Part shown: in pieces, positions 1 to 12,020 of the stretch | Position numbering within the stretch: position 1 is the first letter of the stretch | Layout: each line of letters begins with the position of its first letter | Origin: Pogona vitticeps | Taxonomy: Eukaryota; Chordata; Lepidosauria; Squamata; Agamidae | Reading direction: 5' to 3' | Assembly (NCBI RefSeq): GCF_051106095.1 | Contig: NC_135787.1 | Location: 178,388,501 to 178,452,500 of the forward strand | Length of the DNA stretch: 64,000 bases | Notes under the pieces: model-generated | Databases searched by the model: none | What the model was told of the DNA's origin: nothing | What the model saw: only the letters and a program-made list of their open reading frames with translations | Translations under genes and position numbers: made by a program

Positions 1-1520
1 CTTGGCAGCTACAGTGTGTGAAATGACAGGATGTACAATATCTGGGCTGTGTCTTCATGCCCTTCATTTGTATTCATGTGTGTGCACAAATGTGAATGCA
101 AGTGCATGAAGCACACTAGCCTGCCAACCGAATCTCTCCCAGCAGAAGTGACAGGGAAATGTCGTCTGCTGTATCAGAAGGTAGCAGGGCAAACAGGGCC
201 CTCTTCCTTGTCCTTTTGCCCTTATCTTTGCCATCTGCTTCACTCTGCCTAATGGCAGGGCCTGTCTGGTTTTACAGGCTCCGTCTCAAGCCTTCTGAAT
301 GCATACGACTCTGCCCCTCCTCTAGCTGTAACTTCCACAGAATGGGGAAAGGGCCTGAAGCTTCAAGAATGGCAAGCTAGATACGTACCCATCAATAAAA
401 TTCTGAAAAGGTATACTAAAACAACAGAACAGCAAGTAAAATAAAATAACACCGTTTAGAAAGAGAAGGAACGTTGCTGTTAACGGGGAGCACTGGAGTT
501 CATTCAGAGGTTTAGATTTAATTTCAAAACCATCCATCTGTGAGTTTCCAAAAGCACCCTTTCTTTCAATAGGTTCATGCCCAGTGGGAGCTCGCATCCC
601 GATGCCACTAGGCTGTGAAATTTTCCATCTCAGGCCAGAGAGTCTTTTATGAGTGGATTGGAGATAAAAAGCCTGACAGCTCTTGGAAATTGCTAGCAAG
701 CGCGGCATGATAGTCCTGAAAAATACATGGTTTTTGATCCCCATTTGTAGAAACAGGTACTTTTGTGGAAACAGTGCAATACACTGTCACCGCCTTTTCT
801 GTTGGGTATCTTCAAACGGAATGAGTTTATGAGGTCCTGTGGATGAGTTTATTGCGGAAGGAAGACTACAGATGCTCTCAGAGGCTCTCAGAGGAAGCTT
901 TTATGGTGCAATCGTCCTTTTATTGTGCCTAGAATCAAAGTTGGGGAAGTTACTTCTAAGACTAACAAATATAATAGCACACTGAAGTTACCCATAACTG
1001 AGCAGCAGGAGTGATGGACTAAAACTCCCAGAATTACTGTGAGGGGGTGCAGGCACACACCCCAGCGAGTCCTCTGGCCCCGGCACACAGGTAACAGGAA
1101 GCCAGGAAGAGTGGGTGTTGCTGCAAAATCAAGCCAGCTAGAGAGAGGGTCCCTGCAGCTGCAGGAGAGACAACATCTTGATGAGAGACAAGATGTGGGC
1201 CCATTGGTAATTAGAAACACAGTTCAATTGACTTAAGCATTAGTTAAATCAATTTATAAATTCCCAAGCACATGACGCATGGGTGAAATTGATTTATATG
1301 GACTGCAACAGGAGTTTCTTTTTTTTCAACTGACCAGAAGAGGCTTTTAAAATGCCCCACTTCTAAATCGATTCAATTCAATGCAGTTTTGTGGGTGTGA
1401 AAGCCACTCTCATTTTAATTTGTGCCTATGTGGATTTTGGGTGGTGGGGGCCCTGCCATTTCTCATTTTAAATGGTTTTTTTTTTTTGGTATGCATTCTT
1501 TCTTAAATGTTCATTGCTTC
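1..1520. other. Intergenic, nothing recognised
   Basis: The open frames here are short, overlap on both strands and carry no family motif. A few bases near 1016-1042 (ctaaaactcccagaattact) resemble the palindromic MITEs seen elsewhere, but no ends are visible. No promoter or exon can be supported. Confidence 0.5.
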
Positions 1521-1563
1521 ATGAATTATGTATTCGCGAAGGCTTTAACGGCCAGGATCTAAT

Positions 1564-1793
1564 GGTTGTTTTGGGTTTTTCGGGCTCTTTGGCCGTGTTC
1601 TGAAGGTTGTTCTTCCTAACGTTTCGCCAGTCTCTGTGGCTGGCATCTTCAGAGGAAATGAAGACATCTTCTTGGGAATGCTTGTGAGCACAGAGTGTGG
1701 TCCTCTGAAGATGCCGGCCACAGAGACTGGCGAAACGTTAGGAAGAACAACCTTCAGAACACGGCCAAAGAGCCCGAAAAACCCACAACAACC
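1564..1793. repeat. 93-bp inverted repeat of a dispersed element
   Basis: Arms 1564-1656 and 1701-1793 are reverse complements with only two differences in 93 bp, separated by 44 bp. The arm carries gaagatgccggccacagaga and ggcgaaacgttagg. The flank 1535-1563 (gcgaaggctttaacggccagg) looks like more of the same element. A third copy lies alone at 6487-6583. The family is not certain; a Penelope-like retroelement terminal repeat is a guess from memory of similar squamate repeats. Confidence 0.75.
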
Positions 1794-1799
1794 GCTTCA

Positions 1800-3016
1800 T
1801 GAATACATTAAGCATTGCAACCACCTACTCAATTTGGCCAAAGAAAGAGCTGATGGAGCAGCAGAAGTGGGCACACAGCTAATGGGGCTGTGACATGACT
1901 TGTGGGCCATTCCCCCCTCCCCAAAGAAGTAGCATCACAGAGAGGGGTGGAGGGGCTGAAACTCCTTTCCTGCCAAATACACTGGAAGCCTTCTCCCAAT
2001 ACCCATTTTTCCACCCTTAATCAGGTGGGATCCCCTCTCTGGTATTTCCTCCACGGTTTCTACCAGCTGTTATGACACTGGGGGGGGGGGACTTCATAGA
2101 CACTCAATTTAACGATGTATCACTCACTTTTTTTAAAAAAAAATCAAATCAAATCAAAATCTTCAAGAACAGTGTGCTACTAAAACAGAAAGGAATTGAA
2201 TCTATTTCAGCGTTGTCCCCCAAAACGAGTTTAATTATCAGAAATAAACTGATTTAATTTCAGTCAAAAGTGAACACGGCTACCGATTTGAATATGACAT
2301 GACTTGAACATGATATTGAAAAAGGCATACTAGGAATCGATTCAAACTGCCAGTAAGACTGCCCCCAAAGATGGAGGGGGTTAGAACTGCTGATAGTGAA
2401 AGACAAGACAGGTGCATACAATTCTTGGTGACCTCCAAAGGTCAGTGGAAGAATACTAAGCCCCATCAATCAGAAGTTTTCTGAAATTTCTCTTCCTTTG
2501 AAATTCTTTTCAGAGACAATGTCATTTTTATTGAGGGTAGTCAAAATGCTCATGGGAGAGATTTTCAGCATGGCACTAAATTATTATAGTAAAGCTGATT
2601 TTAATGGCCTGATAAATCTTCTTCTGCTCCTCATTCCTCTCTTGCTAGACTTTGGACAGCATATTTTTCATATATCATGATTATTCTGCCTTTGGATATG
2701 GCAGCTCTAAATAACAATGTTGTGTGGCATCCAAGTCATCCTGTAAGGGTTTTCAGCCAAGAGCTGATTCATCTGCATGATAGCAATTTAAAGTTTGGGT
2801 GAGAATTTTGCTACACTGCAGGATTTCAGTGGCAGCTAGATAACTGCATAAAACATTAAAATCATGATATTCTTATCAGGGTCTAGGAAGGAGTCACAAA
2901 TCTTATTCAGATATAGTTCCTGGAAAAAGCAGAAACACAATCCAACAAAAAGGCAATCACAGTGACCAGTATGTAAATTGAAATAAACAAGATCTAAATA
3001 TTTAATGATGTTTTGG
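1800..3016. other. Intergenic, nothing recognised
   Basis: AT-rich DNA with a G run (2081-2090) and an A-rich stretch (2130-2160). No exon, RNA gene or element ends were seen. Confidence 0.5.
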
Positions 3017-3077
3017 AGGTTATCAATTCATAGAGTCACCATAAATCAGGAACAATTTGATGGCAGATAACAACAAA
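3017..3077 (+). repeat. BovB-type SINE tail fragment
   Basis: Reads cataaatcaggaacaatttg then atggcagataacaac, a decayed form of the 'cataagtc..gacttgacggcacataacaac' tail shared by BovB-mobilised SINEs. No tRNA head remains. Confidence 0.55.
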
Positions 3078-3264
3078 GCATTTGCATGTTTGATTTTGTC
3101 CTATCAGTATCAGAGGAACCAAATCAGGTATGAAATGGAAATCCCAGAACTTTGACATCCATGTCTTTGCCCTCAAATAATTAGGACAAATATAGATATA
3201 GACCTGTGGTGCTGGGGAAGTGATTTTAATTCTCTACCCCCCAAGGGGATTTTTTCTACCTCTT

Positions 3265-3581
3265 GGGACGTAGTGGTGCCTCTATGCTGTAAGGTCTGTA
3301 GATCTTCAGCTATAAGATCGAATCCACGTGACAGAGTGAGCTCCCGTTGCTTGTCCCAGCTCCCAGCGGTTCGAAAGCATGCAAATGCGAGTAGATAAAT
3401 AGGGACCACCTCGGTGGGAAGGTAACAGCGTTCCGTGTCTAAGTCGCACTGGCCATGTGACCACGGAAGATTGTCTTCGGAGAAACGCTAGCTCTATGGC
3501 TTAGAAATGGGGATGAACGCTGCCCCCTAGAGTCGAACATGACTGGACAGAAATTATCAAGGGGAACCTTTACCTTTACCT
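3265..3581 (+). repeat. Sauria SINE (tRNA head, BovB-like tail)
   Basis: Full-length-looking short interspersed element. It starts gggacgtagtggtgcctc, has a tRNA-like B-box region (gatcgaatccacg), the body ...tcggtgggaaggtaacagcg... and the tail caaggggaacctttaccttt. This layout fits the Sauria SINE family of squamates, moved by RTE/BovB LINEs. Moderately diverged. A short CA-rich tract follows (3586-3606). Confidence 0.85.
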
Positions 3582-3639
3582 CCCCGCACACACACACATA
3601 CACACTGTTTCTGTAACTATCTCAGTTCTAGCTTAATGT

Positions 3640-5070
3640 CTGGTGAGGGTGAATAAACTGGAACTTAAGCTAAACAAGGCAGAGGTGTTCCTGGTCAGTT
3701 GAAAAGTAGATCCAGGAATACGGATTGAGCCAGTGCTGGATGGGGTTGCACTCCCTCTGAAAACACAGGTGTGCGGCTTGGGTGTGTTTCTGTACTCAGC
3801 TCTGAGCCCGGATGCCCAGGTTGTTTGTGGTGGCCAGGAGTGCATTTGCGCAATTAAAGCCATTGCTCCAGCTGTGCCTTCATTCCTTCAAAGGTCTGAT
3901 CTGGCCACGGTGACACATGCCTTAGTCACATCTCGGCTGGATTACTGTAACATGCTGTACGTGAGGGCTGCCTTTGAAAAGCATTCAGAAGCTCCAGTGG
4001 GTTCAAAATGCTGCAGCCAGATTGTTAACTAGCGCTGTTCAGGAAACATATGGTTCCCATTACAGCAGGTCCACTGACTGCTGATCCATTTCCAGGCACA
4101 CCTGTATAACCCCACATAGCTTGGGTCCAAGCTACCATATTTTTTGCTCCATAAGACACACCTCTCCATAAGACGCACATCATTTTTAGGGGAGGAAAAC
4201 AGGAAAAAATATTCTGGCAATTTCAGCCCAATGGGCTGGCAGGAGTGGAGGTGGGGGAGCCTCAGAAGGGTCCGAGAGTGCTTTCCAAGACCCTTCGGAG
4301 GCTCCCCCCGCAGGGCCAGGGGGGCGAAATCACCAGCTTCCAGGACCCTTCTGAGGCTTTCCAAGCCTCAGAAGGGTCCTGGAAGGTCACGATTTCACCC
4401 CCGCTGGTCCCACAGGGGGAGCCTCCAAAGGGTCCTGGAAGGCACTCTTGGACTTTTCGAGGCTCCCCCCACCATCCCACCACTAGGCCCTGGGGACCGC
4501 TGTTTTACAGCATTTGCTCCATAAGATGCAGACACTTCTCCCCACTTTTTTGGGGGGGGGAAGTGCATCTTATAGAGCGAAAAATACGGTATCTAAAGGA
4601 TTGTATTTCCCTTTATGAGCATACCTGGGTATTAAGATCATCAGGAGAGGCCTTTCTCTCGGTTCCACCACCCGCACAGGTGCGTTTGGTGGGAACACCA
4701 GAGAGGGGTCTCCATGGTCACAGCTCCCAGACTCTGGAACTCCTTCCTATGGGAGTCCAGGTTGGTCACATGTTTGCAGTCCTTCCGCAAGCAGATGAAA
4801 ACCTTCCTTTTCTGGCAGGCTTTCCTTTAAATGATTCATTGCCCAAGGGGATTTTTAAAAGGGATTGTTTTATTCTGTTCTTTTACTTGTGTTTTTAACA
4901 GTGCTCTTACTATGAGTTTTAATATGATTGCCACTTAATGCTTTTTTAAAAATGTTGTAATAATTCATTGTTTAGAGTTTAACTTTGTTTCTTTTTAATA
5001 CTGAAGCCACCTTGGATCCTTTGGTGGCATATAATTTTTTAAAAAATAAATGAATGGCAATGAATGAAGA
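3640..5070 (+). mobile_element. CR1/L3-group LINE, 3' part, split by a MITE
   Basis: Two pieces, 3640-4132 and 4590-5070, continue one another. The first encodes decayed reverse-transcriptase C-terminal sequence (KLELKLNKAEVFLVS ... DLATVTHALVTSRLDYCN). The second carries LKDCISLYEHTWVLRSSGEA, then a 3' UTR and an aatgaatgg-type tail. The same protein motif (LATVTHGLGTTRLDYCN) appears in the larger element at 15968-18480. 5' truncated, with stops; interrupted by the MITE at 4135-4589, which is therefore younger. Confidence 0.8.
4135..4589. mobile_element. GC-rich MITE with TA target duplication inside the LINE
   Basis: 455 bp bounded by TA (4133-4134 and 4590-4591). The ends are inverted repeats: ccatattttttgctccataa on the left, complement of ttatagagcgaaaaatacgg on the right. 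The interior is far richer in GC than its surroundings and contains nested inverted repeats, including a perfect 23-bp hairpin (4337-4359 with 4363-4385). Non-autonomous DNA transposon; superfamily not fixed (TA duplication suggests Tc1/mariner). Confidence 0.8.
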
Positions 5071-5299
5071 AATAACAAAAATCTTGGGAATGCTTGTGGG
5101 CAAAGGCTATGCATCTGCCTCCCTTCTGTTTCCATGACTGTTAGAAATTTTGGGATGTCTAAACTGCTATGGATTGGCAGCTTACTGCCACAATTCAACA
5201 GGAAAAAGATCGCTGAAGGATTTAAACAGAATTCATATGGAGGGTCCAGGAGTGAAGGAGGCTAGTCCATCTAGTGATGCATAGTAATCCACAGTAATC

Positions 5300-5412
5300 A
5301 CTGCTGGTCTTCCATCCTGGATATGCAGGGAAGTCTAGGAAAGCATCCGACTTGAAGTCCTGAAGAACTGCTGCCAGTCAGAGTTGATCATACTGGAGTA
5401 GATGGACTAGTG
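5300..5412 (+). repeat. tRNA-derived SINE body fragment
   Basis: Contains gaactgctgccagtcagag, ttgatcatactggagtagat and ggactag, the body of a sauropsid tRNA SINE whose minus-strand relative is at 39225-39400. The tRNA-like head is lost. Confidence 0.55.
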
Positions 5413-5429
5413 AGCTGGCACAGCAAAAG

Positions 5430-5530
5430 ATAGCTTTGATTTGAATTCCTGCATCGAACAGGGGTTTGGGCTCGATGGTCTTATAGGCGCCTTCCAACTC
5501 AATTATTCTATGACTATATGATTATAATCC
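5430..5530 (+). mobile_element. CR1 LINE 3' terminus
   Basis: Reads gggctcgatggtcttatagg then cgccttccaactcaattatt and ctatgactatatgatt, the typical CR1 3' end with its short ATTCTATG-type terminal repeats. About 100 bp, heavily 5' truncated. Confidence 0.7.
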
Positions 5531-6486
5531 GCTGGATATCCCTAAAATAATACCACCCAAGCTGCCAAAAATGGCAATTTTACGAACAGCATAAACAATA
5601 CACCAATATTTAACTGACACTTGGGTTTTTGACTGAAATGTGTATCTGTTGTCTAGTACCAGTCAAAGACTGTGTCTTGTATTTTAGCAAGATTTTAGCA
5701 ACAAATTATTGTTGTTGCTATTGCAGCAACAGCAACAACAGTAAGGGCTAAGAGTCTGAAACACAAAAGCAAAGGACTGGGGAGTCAGAATGAAGAAATG
5801 CAATTGCAGAAGACTGCGATACATATCTGGAGCAAAAGAGAAACGTTGAGAGTGGTTGACTCTGTTGCTGTTTGTTCATGTGACCTGTTGGCAGAAAATG
5901 AGCTCTGGGTTTCTCATAATATGATTTCATCCCCCATGGGAGACTTATTGCTGTCAATAGAATTGGACAGTTGGAAATTGCTTTGCTGTCACTTCACGGC
6001 CCCTGCATCAACCCGTTGGCCGTGTTGAGGCTTGAATGACCTGCAGGTGCTGCTGACACCTCTGCCCAGGGTAACAGCACCACAGCCCCCTCCCTCTCCC
6101 TCTCCGCCCGCTTCTTCCAGAGCGGGAGAGAGACTTCCAAATGCTTTATCAAGGTTGCAGAGTGGTCTCTATTTATAGTGGCAAGCCACAGTCTCGCATC
6201 CATGCAATGCCAACAGTGATATATTTATTCCACAGGATTCTGTCACAACATGTACATCAGATCAAGGCAATTAAGAAAGGGAAAATGCAAGGAGGCTCGT
6301 AGTCTCTCCCAAATGCTTCCCGCGTGCTTAGCTCTGTAGCATAAAAACTTTACAGCCGGATAAAGATCCCATTCTGTGAGCAAGGCCAAGATTCCTCCCA
6401 AACTGGCATGGAGACCACAAGACTATGATCACAAAGTATGGAAGAACACAGAGGGGGCACTCTTGTGTCAGAGTACAGAGTGCTGT
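5531..6486. other. Intergenic, nothing recognised
   Basis: A short GTT/GCAACA stretch near 5708-5740 can fold on itself. Otherwise no gene, element or motif can be supported. Confidence 0.5.
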
Positions 6487-6583
6487 CCTCTGAAGATGCC
6501 GGCCACAGAGACTGGTGAAACGTTAGGAAGAACAACCTTCAGAACATGGCCAAAGATCCCGAAAAACCCACAACAACCATAAG
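6487..6583 (+). repeat. Third copy of the 1564-1793 repeat arm
   Basis: Matches arm 1701-1793 in the same orientation over about 93 bp with only a few substitutions (tggtgaaacgtt for tggcgaaacgtt, catggcc for cacggcc, gatccc for gagccc). Here it is a single copy, not an inverted pair. Confidence 0.8.
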
Positions 6584-8639
6584 GGAGAATTGTTTTTTTT
6601 CCTGTGAAAGGGTGGGGCAAGAAATGAATTGCAGTGCCTTTTAAATAAGAATTTACCAAATGCCGGATGTGTCTTCCTATTCAAAACAGGAGATTTTAAA
6701 AAACATGAATTTGGGATAAAACAAAACCAGACCTATTTACCCATTCAGGCTCACGGCACCAACAGCTTGACTGTTCAAAGCATGGGTTTCTGCCCTGTGT
6801 ATTCCAGCAGATTTGTGGTGCTGAAATAGCACTGCCATCTTTTATGAGAAGCCCCGCATCTGACACTTCTAAGGCAAGCAGGTACGACATGGCCCTCTCC
6901 ATGCTGGACACAGCATGTCACAAATGAGGAAGAACGTCATCCTAGCTTGTTTTTGAAGATTTTCCCCAAATTTACCAACACCATATTCTGGACAGAGAGA
7001 TTATGAAGTTTTGTACAGGATTTATAGAAAGATCAGGACAAGAGAAAGTGAAACTGGCAGATTTTTCCTATCCTTCCCTTTCCATTATCTAATTTTTTTT
7101 AAAAAAAAAAAAAAGCATGTGAGAGTTTCCAGACCGTGATGACATGGGATTGAACTGCAGGCAGTCCCTTCTTCATCCAGACTTCCTAGCAGTTACTAGA
7201 GCTGTGGAACAAACACCCACTCCACTCTGCTCAATCTGGGCCCTTATTGTGCCTGATATGTTGGTTTCTGAAGTGGACAGTTGACCCCCCTTTCATTTGC
7301 AGAAATAATAAATGGCTCCTTTAAAACAGGATCCATATGGACCAGATTCTCTAAAATTATGTCCCATAATTTGTTTTCCAGAACTAGCAGGAGGACCTCT
7401 GGGCATTTGTGATGGTGAAGGCAAGTTGTCTGTCGTTAATGAATCAAAGGTGTTTATACAGAAGGAGACATAAAAAATTAATCCAGTAAGATGGAGCAAA
7501 GTGCTTATAGTTAAAGAATAGGAACATATACACAGCAGCACTTTGTGCTAACCGCACTTAAGGCAATTTCTGTGATCATGGTTGTGAAGGAAACAGGTGG
7601 AGCAGACCTTTTGGGGTTACGTACCCTTTCCAAATGCAGATGGGTAAGTACAAGGCTTGGCTGGATTTAGCTCTGTACTCTCTTCTCTGGCAAGCGTGAA
7701 TCCAAAAAGCAAACACCTATGTATGCCCTTGTGATAAGCCTGGTTTTGTGCTCACTAATGTTTCCTGACATATACTACATGTGCTTAAAGCAGTCAGACT
7801 TAAAAATTAGCCCTGTGCTTCTCTTACAATGATCAGTCTGTCTCTCTCACACACGAAACCTCTCTCAGAATAAAACATACATTGTGGGGAATAATCACAT
7901 TCTGAGATAATCAGACATCTCTCGTTACTTGGAAGAGCACCTCTTCTAAACACCATTTTAACTGTATAATCTAGTTTGATCTTGTGACAATATTTACCCT
8001 TCTGTTCCTCCACAGGATTCACCTTTGGGCTGGACAGAGACTGATTTTTTGACCCAGCAATCTATGACAGACCGTCTGGGAAGCTGGTGAGATGTTTGGG
8101 TTAAGTGACAGATTAGCGGCCTCGGTCACTGACTGTTTCACTAGCTGACCACTTCTCTGGCTAGCTGGCTATATCAGCACAGAATAACTTATGGATACAA
8201 GATCAGTTATTCCAGGCTCAAGCTATCTGGAGTCTGAACATGGTCCCTGGTTCTATTTGTTCAACACCCCCCTCGTGCTGTATACCAACAATTTCTGTTA
8301 ACTTTTAGAGTCACAATTGTCTTCTTAAGGCTATTACTCTGATATTCCAGATTCTTCTTCATTGTTGAGTTCCAGCAATTTTTAAGCTTCTTGAAGGACT
8401 ACATGAGAAGTATTGATTGTAACAGTTGCTCCACCCAGCAACTGGAATGGGTCCATGTTCTTTTCTTGAAAACCTTTCAGTGTTATCACTACCAAGTGTG
8501 CAACATCAAAAATGATGATAGTTACTCTGCATAGCAAATAATCATAAACCTTGCTATTTTCCACATACTGAGTTCCTGAAGCAGCATTTTCTGAATTTAT
8601 TTTGCCGCTAGCAGAATCTCATGGGAGCTTACACCATGA
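6584..8639. other. Intergenic, nothing recognised
   Basis: AT-rich DNA with an A run (7100-7114). A stretch at about 8446-8510 weakly resembles 9499-9563. No exon or RNA gene was seen. Confidence 0.5.
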
Positions 8640-8745
8640 GACATATGAAGTACAGGTAATTATGGGAACTGAACTCTGGACCTCTGGTTCTGCCTAATTG
8701 ATAAAGACAGCCCACTGAGCTATCCAGTCAGCTCCTTATGTTTAG
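8640..8745 (-). repeat. tRNA-derived SINE head, decayed
   Basis: On the minus strand it reads ctggatagctcagtgggctg (A-box-like), then ggtccagagttcagttccc (B-box-like). The spacing fits a tRNA-like SINE head; no body or tail follows. Tentative. Confidence 0.45.
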
Positions 8746-9206
8746 TACCATGTCCCAATGAATGATTTGTGCCATGATATCTACAGTGTCTCACTGCATT
8801 TCTGGACCGGTAGCGTTCATTTCCAGAGTTTACTAATTTCTGCCTTTAAAAAAAAACCTCTTTTCTGAGTGTTTATTCAAATAAATTTCTAAATATATTT
8901 TGCTTTGCTTTTCTCCAGTCTATGATGTTTCCTGAACAGCTAGCTGATGACTAAAAACCAAGTAACAACCAAAAAAATATATTTATTGCTATCAATAACT
9001 GTAGGATTGAGTGAAATGGACAAAAAGATTGCAGTTGAGAATCACATTTCATGTCACATAGACCTTGCAGACATATGATCCACAGATGTGAAATCCCCTC
9101 AGTTTTCCAAGTGTTAAGGCAAAACCACTTATTTTGACATATTTAGCTGTAACCTTTTACAAGCATAGTAGAAAGGTCCATCAGCTGGTGGAGAATATTC
9201 AAGGTT

Positions 9207-9480
9207 GGTATTCCTGAGTATATCTTTCCACCCACATACCCAAATGTGAAACATTCAACAGACTGAAATTCAGGGTTTCTGAAGACCAGTGAAGGCATTT
9301 TCATCAGAAATGGTTCATAAATAAAAATCAATATTTTTCGATCAAAAGTATTTTATTGATTTTTATTTGTGAACCATTTCTGATGAAAATGCATTCACTG
9401 GTCTTTAGAAACCTTGAATTTCAGTCTGTTGAATGTTTCACATTTGGGTATGTGGGTGGGAAGATATACCCAGGAATACC
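9207..9480. repeat. 126-bp inverted repeat with 22-bp loop
   Basis: Arms 9207-9332 and 9355-9480 are reverse complements over 126 bp with six differences (five transitions and one transversion), about 95% identity. The spacer is 22 bp. Each arm contains an open frame with the same peptide (GKIY.GIP and FTFGYVGGK), but only because the arms are copies. No terminal duplication or transposon signature was found at the outer ends. Family unknown. Confidence 0.85.
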
Positions 9481-9563
9481 AAACTCAAGTGTTCTGACAG
9501 GTCCACAATGTTTTCTTGAAACACTTTCAATGTCAGCTCTGTCAAGCATGCAGTATCAGCTGA

Positions 9564-11912
9564 TGCCTATTATGGATGGTGGCATGAAAAGCACAGCAGC
9601 CAGTGGTACGTGGAGTCAGGGTGACAGGCAGAGCTGGAGCAAAAAGGAGTATTCATTTCATATGTACATGAACACTTGCATATGCATTCAAACATACATG
9701 CATTCATTTACACACAGAGAGGCAGGGAGGTGGTCATTCAGATGTTCTCTCAGTCCACCCCATTCAGTTTATCACACTGCCACAAAATTAGCAATCTTCT
9801 TGCCTGCTGCTGCTTCCTTCTCTTCCTGGTTCCAAAGCTGACCCATTGGCTTATTTGCTCATATTCATTATCTTATTCTCTTCCCTCTTGCATCCATCCA
9901 TCCATCCATTCACTTACAAAAAATGTGCAGCACTTATAATGGACCTGCTTTCTCTGTGCCTTACCGCAAATTCCTGTGCAACACTTTTGTCAGAATCCAA
10001 AAAGAAATCTATGAAAGAAAATGACAAGTCAAAGCAAAATTAAAATTAAAAAAAAAATCTCCTCCTTCAGAAAGGAGTGGGGGGGGGGAGAGAGAGAGCG
10101 AGAAAGCAGTTTTTGTTTATCTGAAGAACTACAACCCTATACATGTTTTCTGGGTGGAAAACTCCACCAAATAGTGGGCATTCCTTTTGTGAGAGAGGCA
10201 TCGCATGATATAAAAATGTCATTTTTCTGGGGAGGGGGAAAGAACTCTATCCCTTGCCTTTCCCGATCCAGATGGGTTCAAGCCCGTTGACATTCTCTTC
10301 TGATCATTTTAGTAGGTTCAGAGTAACGAACTTCTTGCTTCTTAATATAGCTAAACAAATATCTTCTATTGCTGACTAGAGAACACAACTAAAACGGAAA
10401 CAAACAAAGCAAAAAATTGAAATGGTTGGAGATTAATGTTATCCTACGACACAAAGTTTTAATATTTAACTGTTCAAGGGTCACCTTATTGAACAGGGTG
10501 TTCCCCCACACCATCACTTAAACAATTTGCTTGGCCGTGATCTTGAGAGAAGACATTTTGCCATGCATTTGTGCCTCCTCATTCACTTAACTTTTTAGAG
10601 GATTGCACTCTTAAATTAGTCCTATCCTTAAAACACAGTGCCATTCTTCAAATGTTTCAGGGTAGTGTTTCTGTACATTTTGGGATTTCCCCAGCTCTCT
10701 CTTGGGCGGTGTGGGGCAGGGCCAGTAAGGCCTTTTGCACAAGGAACTTGTGCAAACCAACTGAGGAACCTTGCTTCTGAGGGATTCAGAGGGAACCACA
10801 AAGACGGTAGCAATTGGAGCTCCTTACGTCTCTTTACCATTAGGGCTACTTATGGAAAAGACTGTGGCCAGCCTCTTCTTCACCGTGCTGCAGCTAGCTT
10901 CTCTTCTGTTCCACTGCAGCACCATTATCACTGCTTATGGCAAGAAAGATGTCGTGCATGTATCAAGATGGCAGGGATCAGGTGACGCAAGCGGCTAATG
11001 GCTTCTCCCTGGTAGTTATAAGGCCCCATCTTGCTCGCAGGCTTCATTCTCTGTTTGCATTGATGAACCAAAGATCATTCCAGGGGAAGGAGAAGCCCTA
11101 CATGGCCTTCTGCGCCAGCACAGTCCCTCTCCAGGCCTGTCTAGAGCGGCCGGCTTTCTTCCCATGACTTCCCAATCTGGCGTCAGCTTAACGATGCTGC
11201 AATATGGATGGAAATGCTGGACATCACATAGACAGAGTTGCCAGGAAACATTACTTGCATTTCTCTCAGGGAATTCCTTTCCTTTCTACATGACTTTCCA
11301 CACCAAAGCTTGACGAACTGGAAAAGACAGACAGCTCTAAAAATAAACTCCCTCCTGGGTGGAAAAGGGTTGAGGAAAAGGGGACACACACCGAGAGAGA
11401 AAACAGAGAAAACACTGCCTGTGTTTCAAAACCAAAGGAAGGGGTGGGGGTTGAGGTGGTTTTTTTTCCTTGTTATTTTTCTCTTAAAAGTGTTTTTAAG
11501 GTGCAGTCATACTCCCCTCAGCCCCCAGTTCCCAAAGGCAAGCTCCCTGCTTCCTTGACAACTGTGTGGTGCATAATGAAGCATAAAATGATAGCAATGT
11601 TCACTGTACAAAGAAAAAGCAGTCAGAAGGAGAGAGAAATTGGTGGGGGGAAGAGACCTTTCTGGTGCCCAAAATGATGCACCGCAGGTTCATCTATAAG
11701 AACAGAAGAGCTCTGAACAACGTATTTTACAGTGATCACCATAAGCACCTTCTTAGAAGCCTCCCCAGATTTTGGAATGAAATGACCCCAGACTAGTCTA
11801 CAATCAGCCCATAGTAATTACCTTGTGAATAGGGAGAATGTAAGTAATTGGCCTGTTTTCTATAATCTAATATCCACTTGCTAAAATTCTTCCAACGATC
11901 CAGCACAGAAAC
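9564..11912. other. Intergenic, no gene recognised
   Basis: Simple features only: a CATC repeat (9893-9910), an A run (10046-10056) and a GGGGAGAGAG stretch (10078-10100). 10570-11170 has overlapping open frames on both strands, up to 115 aa, with no family motif and no plausible splice structure. Confidence 0.5.
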
Positions 11913-12020
11913 AAGCAACCATCCAGATGTTTTGGACTGCCACTCCTATCAGCCATGACCACTGGCTGTATTGGGAGCTGCTGATGGGATCTGTAGTCCA
12001 CCACATCTGGAGGGTGCCTA
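11913..12020. mobile_element. Palindromic MITE remnant
   Basis: Left ccagatgttttggactgcca pairs with right gtagtccaccacatctgg in inverted orientation around tgaccactggctgtattggg. This is the common sauropsid 'ccagatgttgttggactacaa' palindrome, probably a non-autonomous hAT element. Confidence 0.65.

Noticed and set aside
1701-1745. Hammerhead-ribozyme-like core (ctgaaga...gaaac) in the repeat arm
   Set aside because: The paired stem gccgg/ctggc leaves an extra base after the CUGANGA-like part and a wrong base before the stem; no stem I or cleavage site could be drawn.
4245-4898. 217-aa open frame
   Set aside because: It runs through the GC-rich MITE into LINE sequence; the long frame reflects GC content.
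9356-9841. 161-aa open frame
   Set aside because: Its first third lies in one arm of the 126-bp inverted repeat and is mirrored by a frame in the other arm; no family motif.
10571-11170. Cluster of overlapping open frames that might be an exon
   Set aside because: Frames overlap on both strands, lack family motifs and show no consistent splice sites.
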